From: Macrostomum hystrix | Lineage: Eukaryota; Platyhelminthes; Macrostomidae | Length of the DNA: 64,000 nt | NCBI GenBank assembly: GCA_950097015.1 | Contig: CATNEN010000038.1 | Location: 2,233,501-2,297,500, forward strand | Direction of reading: 5' to 3' | In this document: positions 22,401 through 32,099 of the stretch, piece by piece | How positions within the stretch are numbered: the first letter of the stretch is position 1 | How the letters are laid out: each line of letters begins with the position of its first letter | Made by a program: the position numbers and the translations under genes | The notes under the pieces: model-generated | Database searches by the model: none | Told to the model about the DNA's origin: nothing | Seen by the model: the letters and a program-made list of their open reading frames with translations, nothing else

Positions 22401-25400
22401 AGTCCGATTCGTTTCGTTTTTGGTAGCGACTAAAAATGTTTCCACAGGTGCACCACGCACCGGCTTGTAGGCCGAAGTACTGGTAGCCTCTCGACCGGCA
22501 GTAGTTCCAGCAGAAGTACTTGTGCGCGTGAGCTCCTGCGTGGTGCATCTCTAGTAGGTCGCGACTGGAGTGGTCCTCAAAGCAGCCGAGACTCCGAATT
22601 CCGGATTCTGGGAGGAAACCAGTGTTAAAACAGACAATTTTTTTTGTCAGCACTAAGCTACTGGTGCATCCCTGATATTGAGAGAATAACTCCTAACTCA
22701 CCCCAATCACTGACGCCAGTCGAGAAGATTTCTGTCCTGCCTGACCCACCGCAGGTCTCCGCAGACGCCGCTGGGCACGGAACCGCGCATTCGCTGTCGT
22801 TGACCCGGTTGTGCCGGCCGAAGCTGTTGCCGCAGGCGCAGAGCTCGCCAGACTGCAGGCCGAAGTAGCGGTAGCCACGCGACTGGCAAAAGTGCCAGCA
22901 TAGCTGGCGTCTGCTTTCGGCACCAGTTGTGCGCGACAGCTGCAGGTCTCTGCCACCAGACGCGTCTCTGAAGCAGCCCAGACGAGTGACGTTGGCGTCT
23001 GAAAGTGTCACGCGCGCCTGGCTTGAGGCTAGCTAGCAGTCATTATTGTGGCTTTTTAAAAGAACAAAGACCTCGATATTTTCCCTTGGGGAAAGACCAC
23101 ACTGGTATTTCGAAAACCTTCAAGTTTCAAGGATAGCTCTCAAACTTAATGACTGATTTTCGTGAAAGTCCGCAATATGGATAAAACATTTCCGCCCTTA
23201 ACGATGAGCTAAATTTCAAAGCCAACCGTGATATTGAGCCATTTTGTGTTGGACCCTGTGGTAACAAGAACAACGAACTTTGCTCGTTCCAACGAGCAAC
23301 GTTGCTCGTTTTGACTTTTTTGGTTCAGAAAAGAAAAAATTGACAGTTTAATCAGTCCAAAATAGTTAATTACGATTAACTATGGTTAGCAGAAAATTAT
23401 TCCTATGATTGTGGTTCTTGCCATTAGACACTCCCACAAGAATCGTTGAATATCTTGACGATCTCGATATTTTGTGATTCTGAAAGTTGTTACATCGGAT
23501 AAATCGGAAAATTTTATCCTGTGTTCTGGATTATCATAGGATATTCTGGGAATAAAAACGTGGGTATTTGAAATACCCCGTGCTGTTTCTACTGTTAAAA
23601 GTATAAAAAGCAGACCCCAGCGGCTGACCCCATCTCTCGATTCCCGTCGTGAAGACCTCGTTCTTCATCGAGCTGCCACAGGTGGTGCCTGAGTCCCCGC
23701 TGCAGGTCATGCCACAGTCGGCATCGCCAGTCTGGCCGTGGCGACCAAATGAGTTGCCGCAGGTGCACCATTGACCACCCTGAAGGCCGAAGTACTTGTA
23801 GCCGTTGGAGTGGCAATGGGTCCAGCAGCTGTACTTGGACATGAGGTGGCCGAGTTTCAGCAGCTCTGGTAGGTCTCTGTCGGTCTTATCAACGAAGCAG
23901 CCCATTCGAATCACGTCGTTTTCTGCAGCGAGGGAATCCAGAGCGGAAAGGGTATATTCTTCAAAATACATTGCTGCAAAAATATAACGAGACACACGCT
24001 CTCGTGAAGCAGACTGCACGGTGGTCTGGTCAGCAGTTGTCTGGGGGCTGAGACCCAGCACCTGCAAGTCTGTCACAAAGCAGTCAGTCAGCGTCACAAT
24101 TCGCCCTTGGCCTCGGCGCTTTCGCACCGACGTCTGGTGCAGGACGTCCGCGGCAGCCCAGCGGCTTTTGGTGGCGCCGGCGCAGGGTGACGCTCAGGTC
24201 TGGAACGCCGGCGTGTGGGCCATGAGGTCTCTGGACGGCAACCTCTCAGGGTAATGCACGCCCAGGGTGTAGCGCAGCAGGGACCTGTAGAGCGTGTCCA
24301 GGGCTCGCTCTCGTGGGTCGATCATGGACACCGCTTCCATGCCGCACAGTAGGATCGGCTCCACGCCCGCGCGGAAGAGGCGCACCTTCAGGCGCCTCAC
24401 CTCGCAGCGGAGTTGTACATAAATTTTATATAAATTTTATACAAGCTACCCGAAACGCACTGTTGTTATGCATTAACATGCAGTGAATATTTCGAATCTA
24501 AAAAAATACCGAATTTACCCCACTCTGGAACGCCCGTGCTGAACACTTCATTCCTCAGGCCGCTGCCGCAGGTTTCATTGCTGCTTCCTGAGCGACGGTG
24601 CCGTCGGTAGTTCTTGCCACAGGTGCAGTATTGTCCTACAGACAAATACGGGTACATCGCATTTGCATCGCAGAGCTGCTGAAATTCAGCCGTTTAAACT
24701 CTTGCCTGCCTCACCTGCCTTTAGGCCGAAATAACTGTAGCCGCGAAGTTTGCAGTAGTGCCAGCACACCTGTCTGGTAGCGGCGGCTCCAGCTCGAATC
24801 ACCAGCGGAAGGTCGTTGATGGCACCGTCTGCGAAGCAGTCCAACCGACTGGCTTCAGGACTGGCTGCAGTAATCAAGAGTTACATGTACATTGAGTATG
24901 AGTATAATAGCAGTGAATTATTGACTTATCCTGACCCAGTCGATCTATGCCAGTCGTGAAGATTTCGTTTCTCCAGGCTCCTCCGCAAGTGCTGCCGGAG
25001 TCGCCGCTGCACGAGTTTCCGCATTCTGAGTCGCGCGCCTGGCCATGCCTGCCGAAACTGTTCCCGCAGGTGCAATATCTTCCAGACTGAAGGCCGAAGA
25101 ACCTGTAGCCATGATAGCGGCAGTGGCTCCAGCATTTGAATTTGGACATCTGGTCTTCCATTAAAACTACAACCGGTAGATCTCGCTCAGGGGCGTCGAC
25201 AAAGCATCCGATTCGATGCACGTCGCCATCTAATTTCCAAAGTAAAATTTCGTTAAATATATTAAATTATAAAATTTTGTAGTCCATACACATGTTTATT
25301 GGATTTTCAAAGCATCAAGAGATAGAAGATGAATATGTTCTTGAATTAAAAGACAAGACCATATCGTGAAACCTCGGGGTCGTACCATAAAGTTTTCGCA

Positions 25401-28400
25401 TGATACGAGCTCGTAAACTTTATGATCATATGATCATAGCTGTTTCCATCACTTTGCATTCCTGGTAATGATTTTAACTTGACAAAATACATGCGTTTTA
25501 CTATATTAGATAATTTTTTAGAATGTACAGTTTGTAGTTGTAGTTTTTCAAATTTTGTTTGTTCCTAGAAAAGCCTATTCTGTTTCCTGAAAACGAATTT
25601 GCTTTTAAATACTCATTTAGCGGGTTGAGTGTGGGAGCTTCAAAGCGTCCGACTTTTGCATCAATGACCTTGAGCTCAAATCTGCGGCGAGGCACATGTA
25701 GGCCGGCCTCAAAGGCACAGTGAGAGTGTAATCTGCCAGACAAGGAAGAAATCAGGGCAGATGTACACACCTGTGTAAGTGTGTACCAGTGCATGTGTGT
25801 CAGGTATCGCTAGGTTCGTACTGTCAGCTGCAGAGTGTTGTAAGAGACTTACTTATTCAGGAAAATCGGTCTTCTCACCAGCTCTCCAATCCAGTCCGGT
25901 GGTAAAAACTTCGTTTCTCAGCGACGCGCCGCATGTTTTCCCAGCCTCGCCCGTGCACGGCATGGAGCAGCTGCTGTCGCTGGCTCTATGGTATTTTCCA
26001 TAGGAGCCTCCGCAGGTGCAGTATTGTCCCGCCTGCAGGCCGAAATACTTGTAGCCCTTGGACTTGCAGTAGTGCCAGCAGTACTGCCGCGAAGCTGATT
26101 GTTCCGCATTGTGGACCAGCGGAAGGTCGCGTTCTGCGTTGTCGACGAAGCAGCCGAGGCGAGTGCTCTTCGTTTTATCTGCATCGGACGCAGTGAGAAA
26201 TTTTTAAACTATATTTCCTGCGAAATTATCCAGAAGTCTAGAAAAATGAATGACTGGGTGAACAAAAATATTATGTCATTGACTCGATTTAATACCAAGC
26301 AGGCAATGTCTGAACAAGAACTACTAACCCACCTGTAACAAATGTACAGCTAATTTTCGTTTTACGAGTAATTTTGGTGGCCATTATGCCGCTGCATGGG
26401 ATTTTTATGCTCTGCTCACGGACACAGCTTTCCCACCGTACCTTTCGGTCAGAAGCCGGTCGAAAGTGTCACTATCTATACAGTAAGTGAGTATGCTTTT
26501 GCCGATCTGGGCAAGACACAAACAGCAGGCCATTTACCCCAAGTCTCGACGCCAGTTGAGAAAATCTCATTTTTCATGGATGCACCGCAAGTTTGGCTGC
26601 TATTTCCCGAGCACCTTCGGCTGCATTGCCAATCAGCGAGCTGATCGTAGCGACCATACGAGTTGCCGCAGGTACAATAGGCCCTGTCTTGGAGACCGAA
26701 GTACTTGTAGCCCTTCGATGCGCAGTGGTTCCAGCAGTAGAGCCTGCTTGTGTTCGAACCACCGTTGTGTACCTCGGGCAGGTCGCGAGGCAATGCGTCA
26801 TTGAAGCAGCCGATGCGATGAAAATTGTCTGAGAGGAAACGAATCGAGCAACTTTCTCAAACACAAGCACGAACATGGATGGCTAGGAATGCATTGTTAC
26901 CGTTTAATAATAATTATTACTATAACTACAGGAGGGCTGTGGGCAATGGTACATTATTTAGTAACACTAGACCCGCAGCCAGCGAGGTGATTCTGCCCAT
27001 TCCGCAGACTTGTGAGTAAACACGCACACAGATACCGTAATCAGGCATACGCTCACACAGCCTGTGTGTACATCTGACCTGACTTTCTCATCGTCAGGCC
27101 CTGCACACTTTCACTGTGCCTTGGAGGTTGGCCCTGCCGGGTGTAAATTGGACGAAAAGCTCCCAATCCTTCTCTCCGCGGCTGCGCCCCAATTTAACAT
27201 GGCCTCGCCGCGGAATCGAGCCCAGGACCTCGGTGTGAGAGGCAAACGCGTTAGCTCCAAATTGTTTCCGGTAGGATCAAGCCAAGTTGAATAACGAAAG
27301 CCAAAAGGAATATCCTCGGCAGTTGTGAGACTACTGATTCAGACTACTGACAACAGTAGAAAAGCAAAGACTTGGCTGCAAAACTCTCCCAAAACACTAA
27401 AAAAGTATCGCCATAAAAATGGCAAACTTAAAAGAGACTTCTGTGCACACTAAGAGTGGTGGGAGAGGACGGCGTGTGGCTATGGCTGACTGACGAAGGC
27501 AAACAAGCCAGAATCCGGTCTCGGTCTGCCAGCGCGAGGTTCGTTCCCCACTTTTAGTGTGTTACAGCAGTTACGCTCAACTGTACCTGAATGTTCGAGT
27601 CCGGTTGAGAACACTTCATTTTTCATCGAACTACCGCAGGTTTGTCCGTTGCCAGAGCACCGAAAACTGCATTCAGAATCAGCAGCTCGACCATATTTGC
27701 CATAGGAGTTGCCGCAGGTGCACCACGCATTGCCCTGAATACCAAAGAACAGGAAGCCCTTCAGTCTACAGTAGTTCCAGCAGTACAGCCTGTTTGTGTC
27801 TTTGTCGCCATTGTGAAGGGTTGGCAGATCTCTAGTAGGCGCGTCATTGAAGCAGCCGATGCGTCTAAAAATGTCTAAGAAAAATGATGGATGGCTTGGT
27901 GAAATTACTTTTTGGTTAATCACTGACTATGTAGCTTTGCTTTTATTCTCTTTTTGACAAGTGTAAACTATCGAATGGTTGGAGAGTAACACGTACGTTT
28001 GCCTTTAACACCAAGGTCCCTGAGCTCGAATCCTCGGCTCACATTCATTTGGGGCCTGGGGGGTTTTCGTGAAATTCACGTCCTTGGGGGCCAACCAGCT
28101 CACTGCCAACACACAGTGAAGTGTGCACTGCCTGACGATGAGAAAGTCGGGGCAGATGTACAGACATGTCTGAGCGTGTGCCTTTGTCCGGTATCTGTGT
28201 GTGTGCTTAGGAGTCAGCGAAATGGCTGGCTGCAGGTATATTGTCACCGAATGATGTACCATTGCCTGCAGCCTTCCTGTAATTATTACTATTATTATCA
28301 TTTATATGAAATGACTGAACATATTGAAAGACGCGCTACTTTCATACACTATGAATGTCCATAATTGCAGAGTACACTGGGCACTGCTGCATAATTTGAT

Positions 28401-28546
28401 GACAGTATCCGATTCGTACCTGGAGCAGAACCGTTGGTTGAAAGGTCGGCAGCAGAAACGAATGCCACAGTCAGAACTGCGGTAACACAGATTAGCAGCT
28501 CCTGCATCATCCTCTTCTGGATGCCAAAGCTATGCTGCAAATTCAC
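19488..28546 (-). CDS. secreted protein with twelve WSC domains
   Basis: Fourteen exons give a 1,217-residue frame: 28546-28420, 27874-27587, 26828-26538, 26178-25879, 25229-24936, 24864-24715, 24635-24519, 23922-23629, 22998-22702, 22607-22314, 21765-21451, 21369-21070, 20978-20685 and 19780-19488. The first exon encodes a signal peptide (MQELLICVTAVLTVAFVSA); an upstream in-frame ATG also exists. Each later exon of 288-315 bp encodes one WSC module: R.GCF, RDLP, C W..C...GY.YFGLQ.G..C.CGN, C...C.GD...CGG, NEVF.TG....WG. All introns are phase 1 and fall after the first base of the Gly codon in WG. The fifth module is split by an extra intron and shortened; the ninth is the most diverged. NVT/NAT glycosylation sites precede several modules. 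There is no membrane segment. WSC domains are cysteine-rich and thought to bind carbohydrate; the ligand here is unknown. Confidence 0.85.
19821..20700. repeat. 50-bp minisatellite containing the WSC11 splice donor
   Basis: Seventeen to eighteen nearly identical 50-bp units. On the minus strand each contains ACAGCTGGAGTGAGTTGTCT, that is, the last bases of the exon ending at 20685 plus its GTGAGTTG donor. Donor copies recur every 50 bp from 20684 to about 19834. The array makes up almost the whole 904-bp intron before the last WSC exon. Confidence 0.95.
21808..22135 (+). mobile_element. SINE family A copy in WSC-gene intron
   Basis: Head GAGTGGCAGAGCAGTTTAAC, B-box-like GAGCTCGATTCAGC, and the shared body ending at GCCCTCCTGTAAATATTAAA. 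Antisense to the host gene. Confidence 0.75.
23380..23602. mobile_element. putative MITE-like repeat copy
   Basis: Shares CAAGAATCG, GGTATTTGAAATA and TTTCTACTGTTAA with the element at 16709-16964 and abuts the WSC6 exon end. Degenerate and without confirmed target duplication. Confidence 0.25.
23990..24410 (-). pseudogene. non-LTR retrotransposon (LINE) fragment
   Basis: The minus strand, with frame changes, reads VRLFRAGVEPILLCGMEAVS, LDTLYRSLLRYTLGVHYPER and then RRGQGRIVTLTDCFVTDLQV LGL. This is the pattern after the reverse transcriptase domain of RTE/CR1-type LINEs (LFRA.VE.ILLYG.E..., D...RSLLRY.LGV, GRP...W...DL..LGL). Only about 420 bp of the 3' part remains, in the intron between WSC5 and WSC6. 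Confidence 0.6.
24519..24864 (-). other. degenerate, split WSC5 module within the WSC gene
   Basis: Unlike the other modules this one is cut by an extra phase-1 intron (24714-24636) inside the GLKAG/GQYCTCG turn. The second exon reads CTCGKNYRRHRRSGSSNETC, so the usual SEC...CSGD segment with two conserved cysteines is lost. The two exons total 267 bp against 288-315 bp for its neighbours. The reading frame is still open. Confidence 0.7.
25623..25812 (+). mobile_element. diverged SINE family A fragment
   Basis: Contains GACCTTGAGCTCAAATCTGC and CAGGGCAGATGTACACACCT in family order but with many changes, and lacks the 3' end. In a WSC-gene intron. Confidence 0.5.
26908..27257 (-). mobile_element. 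SINE family A copy in WSC-gene intron
   Basis: Minus-strand copy with head TAACGCGTTTGCCTCTCACA, a B-box-like GGGCTCGATTCCGC and body to the tail at about 26908. Same strand as the host gene. Confidence 0.75.
27985..28305 (+). mobile_element. SINE family A copy in WSC-gene intron 1
   Basis: Degenerate head (TACGTTTGCCTTTAACACCA), B-box-like GAGCTCGAATCCTC, then the shared body ending GCAGCCTTCCTGTAATTATT with an ATT tail. Confidence 0.7.
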
Positions 28547-28609
28547 TCAGGTTATTGTGCTAGATTCAGAACCGCTTTTCAAATCGTGTTTGCTATTAGG
28601 TTTGGCACA

Positions 28610-28617
28610 TATTTATA
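28610..28617 (-). promoter_or_regulatory. TATA box of the WSC gene
   Basis: TATAAATA on the minus strand, about 65 bp upstream of the first in-frame ATG (28546) and 100 bp upstream of the ATG that directly starts the signal peptide. The spacing allows a short 5' UTR. Confidence 0.4.
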
Positions 28618-29158
28618 CTGTCCTGCTTAACTTACAGTCTTGCTTTCGGCTTGAAGGGTAGATGTTTACGCTGCTAGAACATCCAACATGTTTCCGTGGT
28701 GTTTCAGATTCGAAAAATGGTCCACAGGAGTGAACTGAATATGTACGAGCGTGTGCCTCGTACATCTCTGCACAGCCTTGGAGATTAGATTGCAAGAAAT
28801 AATTTGTCAAGATTTTCTGCATTAAATTCTAATAGAATGGGCAAAGCAGCAAATGCTGCAAAGTTAAAGTAAATATCGTTAATGCGCAGCTGGTTTCTTG
28901 GAAATGTTCGTTTACAATTGACCTTTTTAAGTTTAGCTTGTCCATAACATGGCTAAACACAGTTGCCAAGAAAGTATGAAAGTAATTGAGGACTGATGGC
29001 CTGTTCTGCAGGCAATGAGACATCTGAAGCTTTGTCTATGGGAAAGTGCTGTTGGTTTTGCCCACAGCTCCAGACGGTAATTTAAATAAATAAATATTTC
29101 CCCCCTCATAATAGACCTTTGGAAATAGAATCTCAAATGACACTAGTTTTAATACCCT

Positions 29159-30660
29159 ATGGAAGATGAAGAGGATACATCGATCTCCAGTGACACGTCT
29201 GATTCAGGGACCGAGTCTGAGAGTGAGTCAGTGAGCGATGTTGGAGGTGGGTGGCAACGTGTAATTCCGGGAGCTGATGAGGTTCCAGATCCTGGTATTG
29301 AATTCATGGGCACATCTGGAATCCATCCAGATTTGACGGCACCAGCAGCTGATACGGATGACAACGTTGATTAGTTTGTCAATCATCTAATAAACAAACT
29401 ATGCGAATGGACAAACAACAGAGTTTGGTTCGAATTCGAAAGCATTCAGGCTGAAGGAGAGACGGTACCCACCATCCTAAAGAGTTGAAAGAATTGTACA
29501 CCAAGTGAGGTTAGAAAGTTTCTGGCGACGAATATTTTTATGGGACTGAACCGGAAGCCTGAACTTCGTTTAGACTGGTCTACCGACCCGTTCGATCAAT
29601 GCCCGTTCATGCAGCAGCCTACAAGTCTGTCTCGAGATCGATACAAGCAGATACTGCATTTTTCCGCTTCTACGACTGTACCGAGGACGTTGGCCAGAAC
29701 GACCCTCTTCGAAAAATAAAACCTTTTTGGATATTTTGCAGAAGCTGATAATGAACAACTACGCCGTACTTGCCAGAACAGCACATCTGCATTGACGAGT
29801 CACTTGTAATGTACAAGGGACGCCTGCTTTTCCGTCAGTACATCCCCAGCAAGCGCAACCGATTTGGAATTAAGATGTACTGCCTTAATCAGCGAAAGAA
29901 TTTCTGTCGCCTGTTCGGATTATCATCTGTTTACCGACAGTTGGTTTCTTCAACTCGCGGCAAGCCGAGTTCTTGCTGTCAAAGTCCACCTTCTTGACAG
30001 GCACAGTTCGTTAGGACCGCGGGATCTCGGATTGTCGTAGGCAAGTGACGCTTCCAGCAAACTCCTGCGCGTTTGCTAGATAAGGCGGGCTTCTTGCCAT
30101 GAAGTTTGTTGACCGAAAGCAGCGTGGTACGAAGACAATTAGTCTTATCGACACCAGGAGCGCTGCTAACAGCACTGAAGTCACAAGGATCAGGCGCGGT
30201 GGCGAGCAGGAGGTGGTCACGAAACCCACGGCTGCTGTTGTGTACTCAAAAAGCATGGGCGGAGTGGATAGGCTTGATGGTTCGCTCCAGCCGTATTTGG
30301 CCTGCAAAAAGACCTACCGATGGTTCCATCGGCTCGGTTTCCACTTCAGTGCGTACATACAAGGAAGATGTGCGCCATCCTCCGAACTTCCGTGCGCCAT
30401 CTGATGACCAGCTAGGGTCGCGGAAGAAAGCGAGCTGCTGCTGTGAAACCACAGCCAAGCAACGGGCATTTTTCTCAACGCCTAGCAGCGACTGGAAATC
30501 AGGACAGACTGTCCTGACTGGTCTGCTGGCAAAATGTCAAAGAGATGTCGGGTTTGCTGGCAAAATGGCAACCGCAAAAAGACCGCTTTGGCTGCGCTGG
30601 CTGCCCAGGATCGCCAGGACTGTGTATTGGCAATTGCTTCCGTGAATGGCACACCGAAAA
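29159..30660 (+). pseudogene. piggyBac-type transposase relic
   Basis: Pieces in family order but broken by frame changes and stops. An acidic N-terminus (from 29159) ends at a TAG at 29372-29374. It is followed by KFLATNIFMGL and LDWSTDPF; HICIDESLVMYKGRLLFRQY with IPSKR (first catalytic Asp region) at about 29770; KSTFLTGTVR-like text near 29975; KSMGGVDRLD (late catalytic Asp region) at about 30250; and a C-terminal Cys-rich motif CAGCPGSPGLCIGNCF near 30600. Clear TTAA-flanked ends were not identified. It is not expected to make active protein. Confidence 0.75.
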
Positions 30661-31600
30661 CTAAAACCATGCTTTGACTGTATCCTAAAATCTATCCAAT
30701 GATTACATTAAATTATTAATTAGTAGCTTCTCGTCTACCTGCTACAAATTCAGTACGATTTTGATTTTGTTATGCTATTAATTCTGTTGTTCAAATGTTT
30801 TACCGTTTTGTATTTGACGTATTATGTAAAGTTTATCCCAACTTAGTTTAAGAAGCATCCAATTGGTTTATGACCTGCTATGCGGGCCAGCCGACCCGTT
30901 GAAGTTTTAAAAGACTGCTGTGCAAGTCGTGCAGGCTGTGCAAACGGTAAATTATACACAAGAAATATTCTGGATTCCACTTGCAGTAATGGCATCAGCC
31001 AGCAGTTCAAGTGTTTAAGCGATAGCTTATGTGCCGAGTCAGTTTAGAGAGTCATAAAATTTTAGTATTTAATCACAAATCGAATACATTTTCTTTATTT
31101 TTTGTGATCCAGCTTATCTAATGCGGAGTTGAGTTACCAATGCTTTCGAAAACTATGAAGAGAGTTAAAATTGACAATTAGATTTTTGTTCACAATGCTT
31201 TTCCAGCGTGTAGCTGTGTTTTCATGGTATTATAAAATTCGATATCTAGCCCGGATATAAGGAATCGACAGGTTTGTTCCCTGCCAATTTCCGTTATGGC
31301 AAACTGCAAACACCTGGCAGCAGCAGCAGCAGCAGCAGCAATAGATGTTAGACAGTTTAATAAAAAAGCGATTCCACACGCCTAGATATCAGAAAATTTT
31401 CCCAAAAGCGTACCCGTGCAAGTACAAGTTTCAAGCTACGGTGAGTTTTTGCTCCCACTGGGGTGTTGGGTCAAACTACCTATTTGTTATCCCGTGCGGG
31501 AGGCAGTCGTGCATCCCCATGCAGTGTCGCATCCCTCACCCATGGCGTCCACGCGCCACTGCAGCCTCCACTCCAACAGGCTCTCGGGTTTCCTAATGTC
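30661..31600. other. spacer, no gene seen
   Basis: AT-rich sequence with a short CAG/AGC run at about 31318-31342. No exon recognised. Confidence 0.4.
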
Positions 31601-31602
31601 TG

Positions 31603-31616
31603 GTTGCTATGGCGAC
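31603..31616 (+). promoter_or_regulatory. X-box-like RFX site
   Basis: GTTGCTATGGCGAC differs at two positions from the palindromic X-box GTTGCCATGGCAAC bound by RFX factors, which commonly drive ciliary genes. It lies about 490 bp upstream of the ATG at 32100, in a GC-rich stretch that could be a promoter. Confidence 0.4.
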
Positions 31617-32099
31617 GACCAGGCCGCGACACGGCGAGTCCCTCCTTACTCTTTGCCCGCCGCCTCCGCTCTTGTCTCTGTTTCTCTCCCGTCTCCTCTC
31701 TCCCCTCAATGCCCTAATCTTTCCAGAGTATTTTAAGCTGCTCGCCTGAGTATGAGTCCTTTTTAATAAACAAAACTTGAGATTTTTACTACCAGCTTCC
31801 CAGAGTGCTCAGCGCTTAATTAATTCTGATAGGAGTTTGAGCTGCAATCGGAACTGAACCAATCGGTAAGTGACTAAAGTGGTTGAAGAGTGACGCAAGC
31901 CTGTGGACTGTAGTCGCGCTATTGACGCCCTTTACGTCTGGCCCACTCACAGTGCACCTTGATGGCATGGGAGTGTAAACTGCATGAAAATAAAAAATTT
32001 GTGCATGTGTGCTCATGGGTCAGTGTGGATGAGATACTTCTCATCTTCGCTGATTATCGAACTCAAACGGAGGCCCTCGAATTCCAGCACCAATAAGGC

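Noticed and set aside
24021-24254. Plus-strand 77-residue ORF
   Set aside because: Shadow of the minus-strand LINE fragment.
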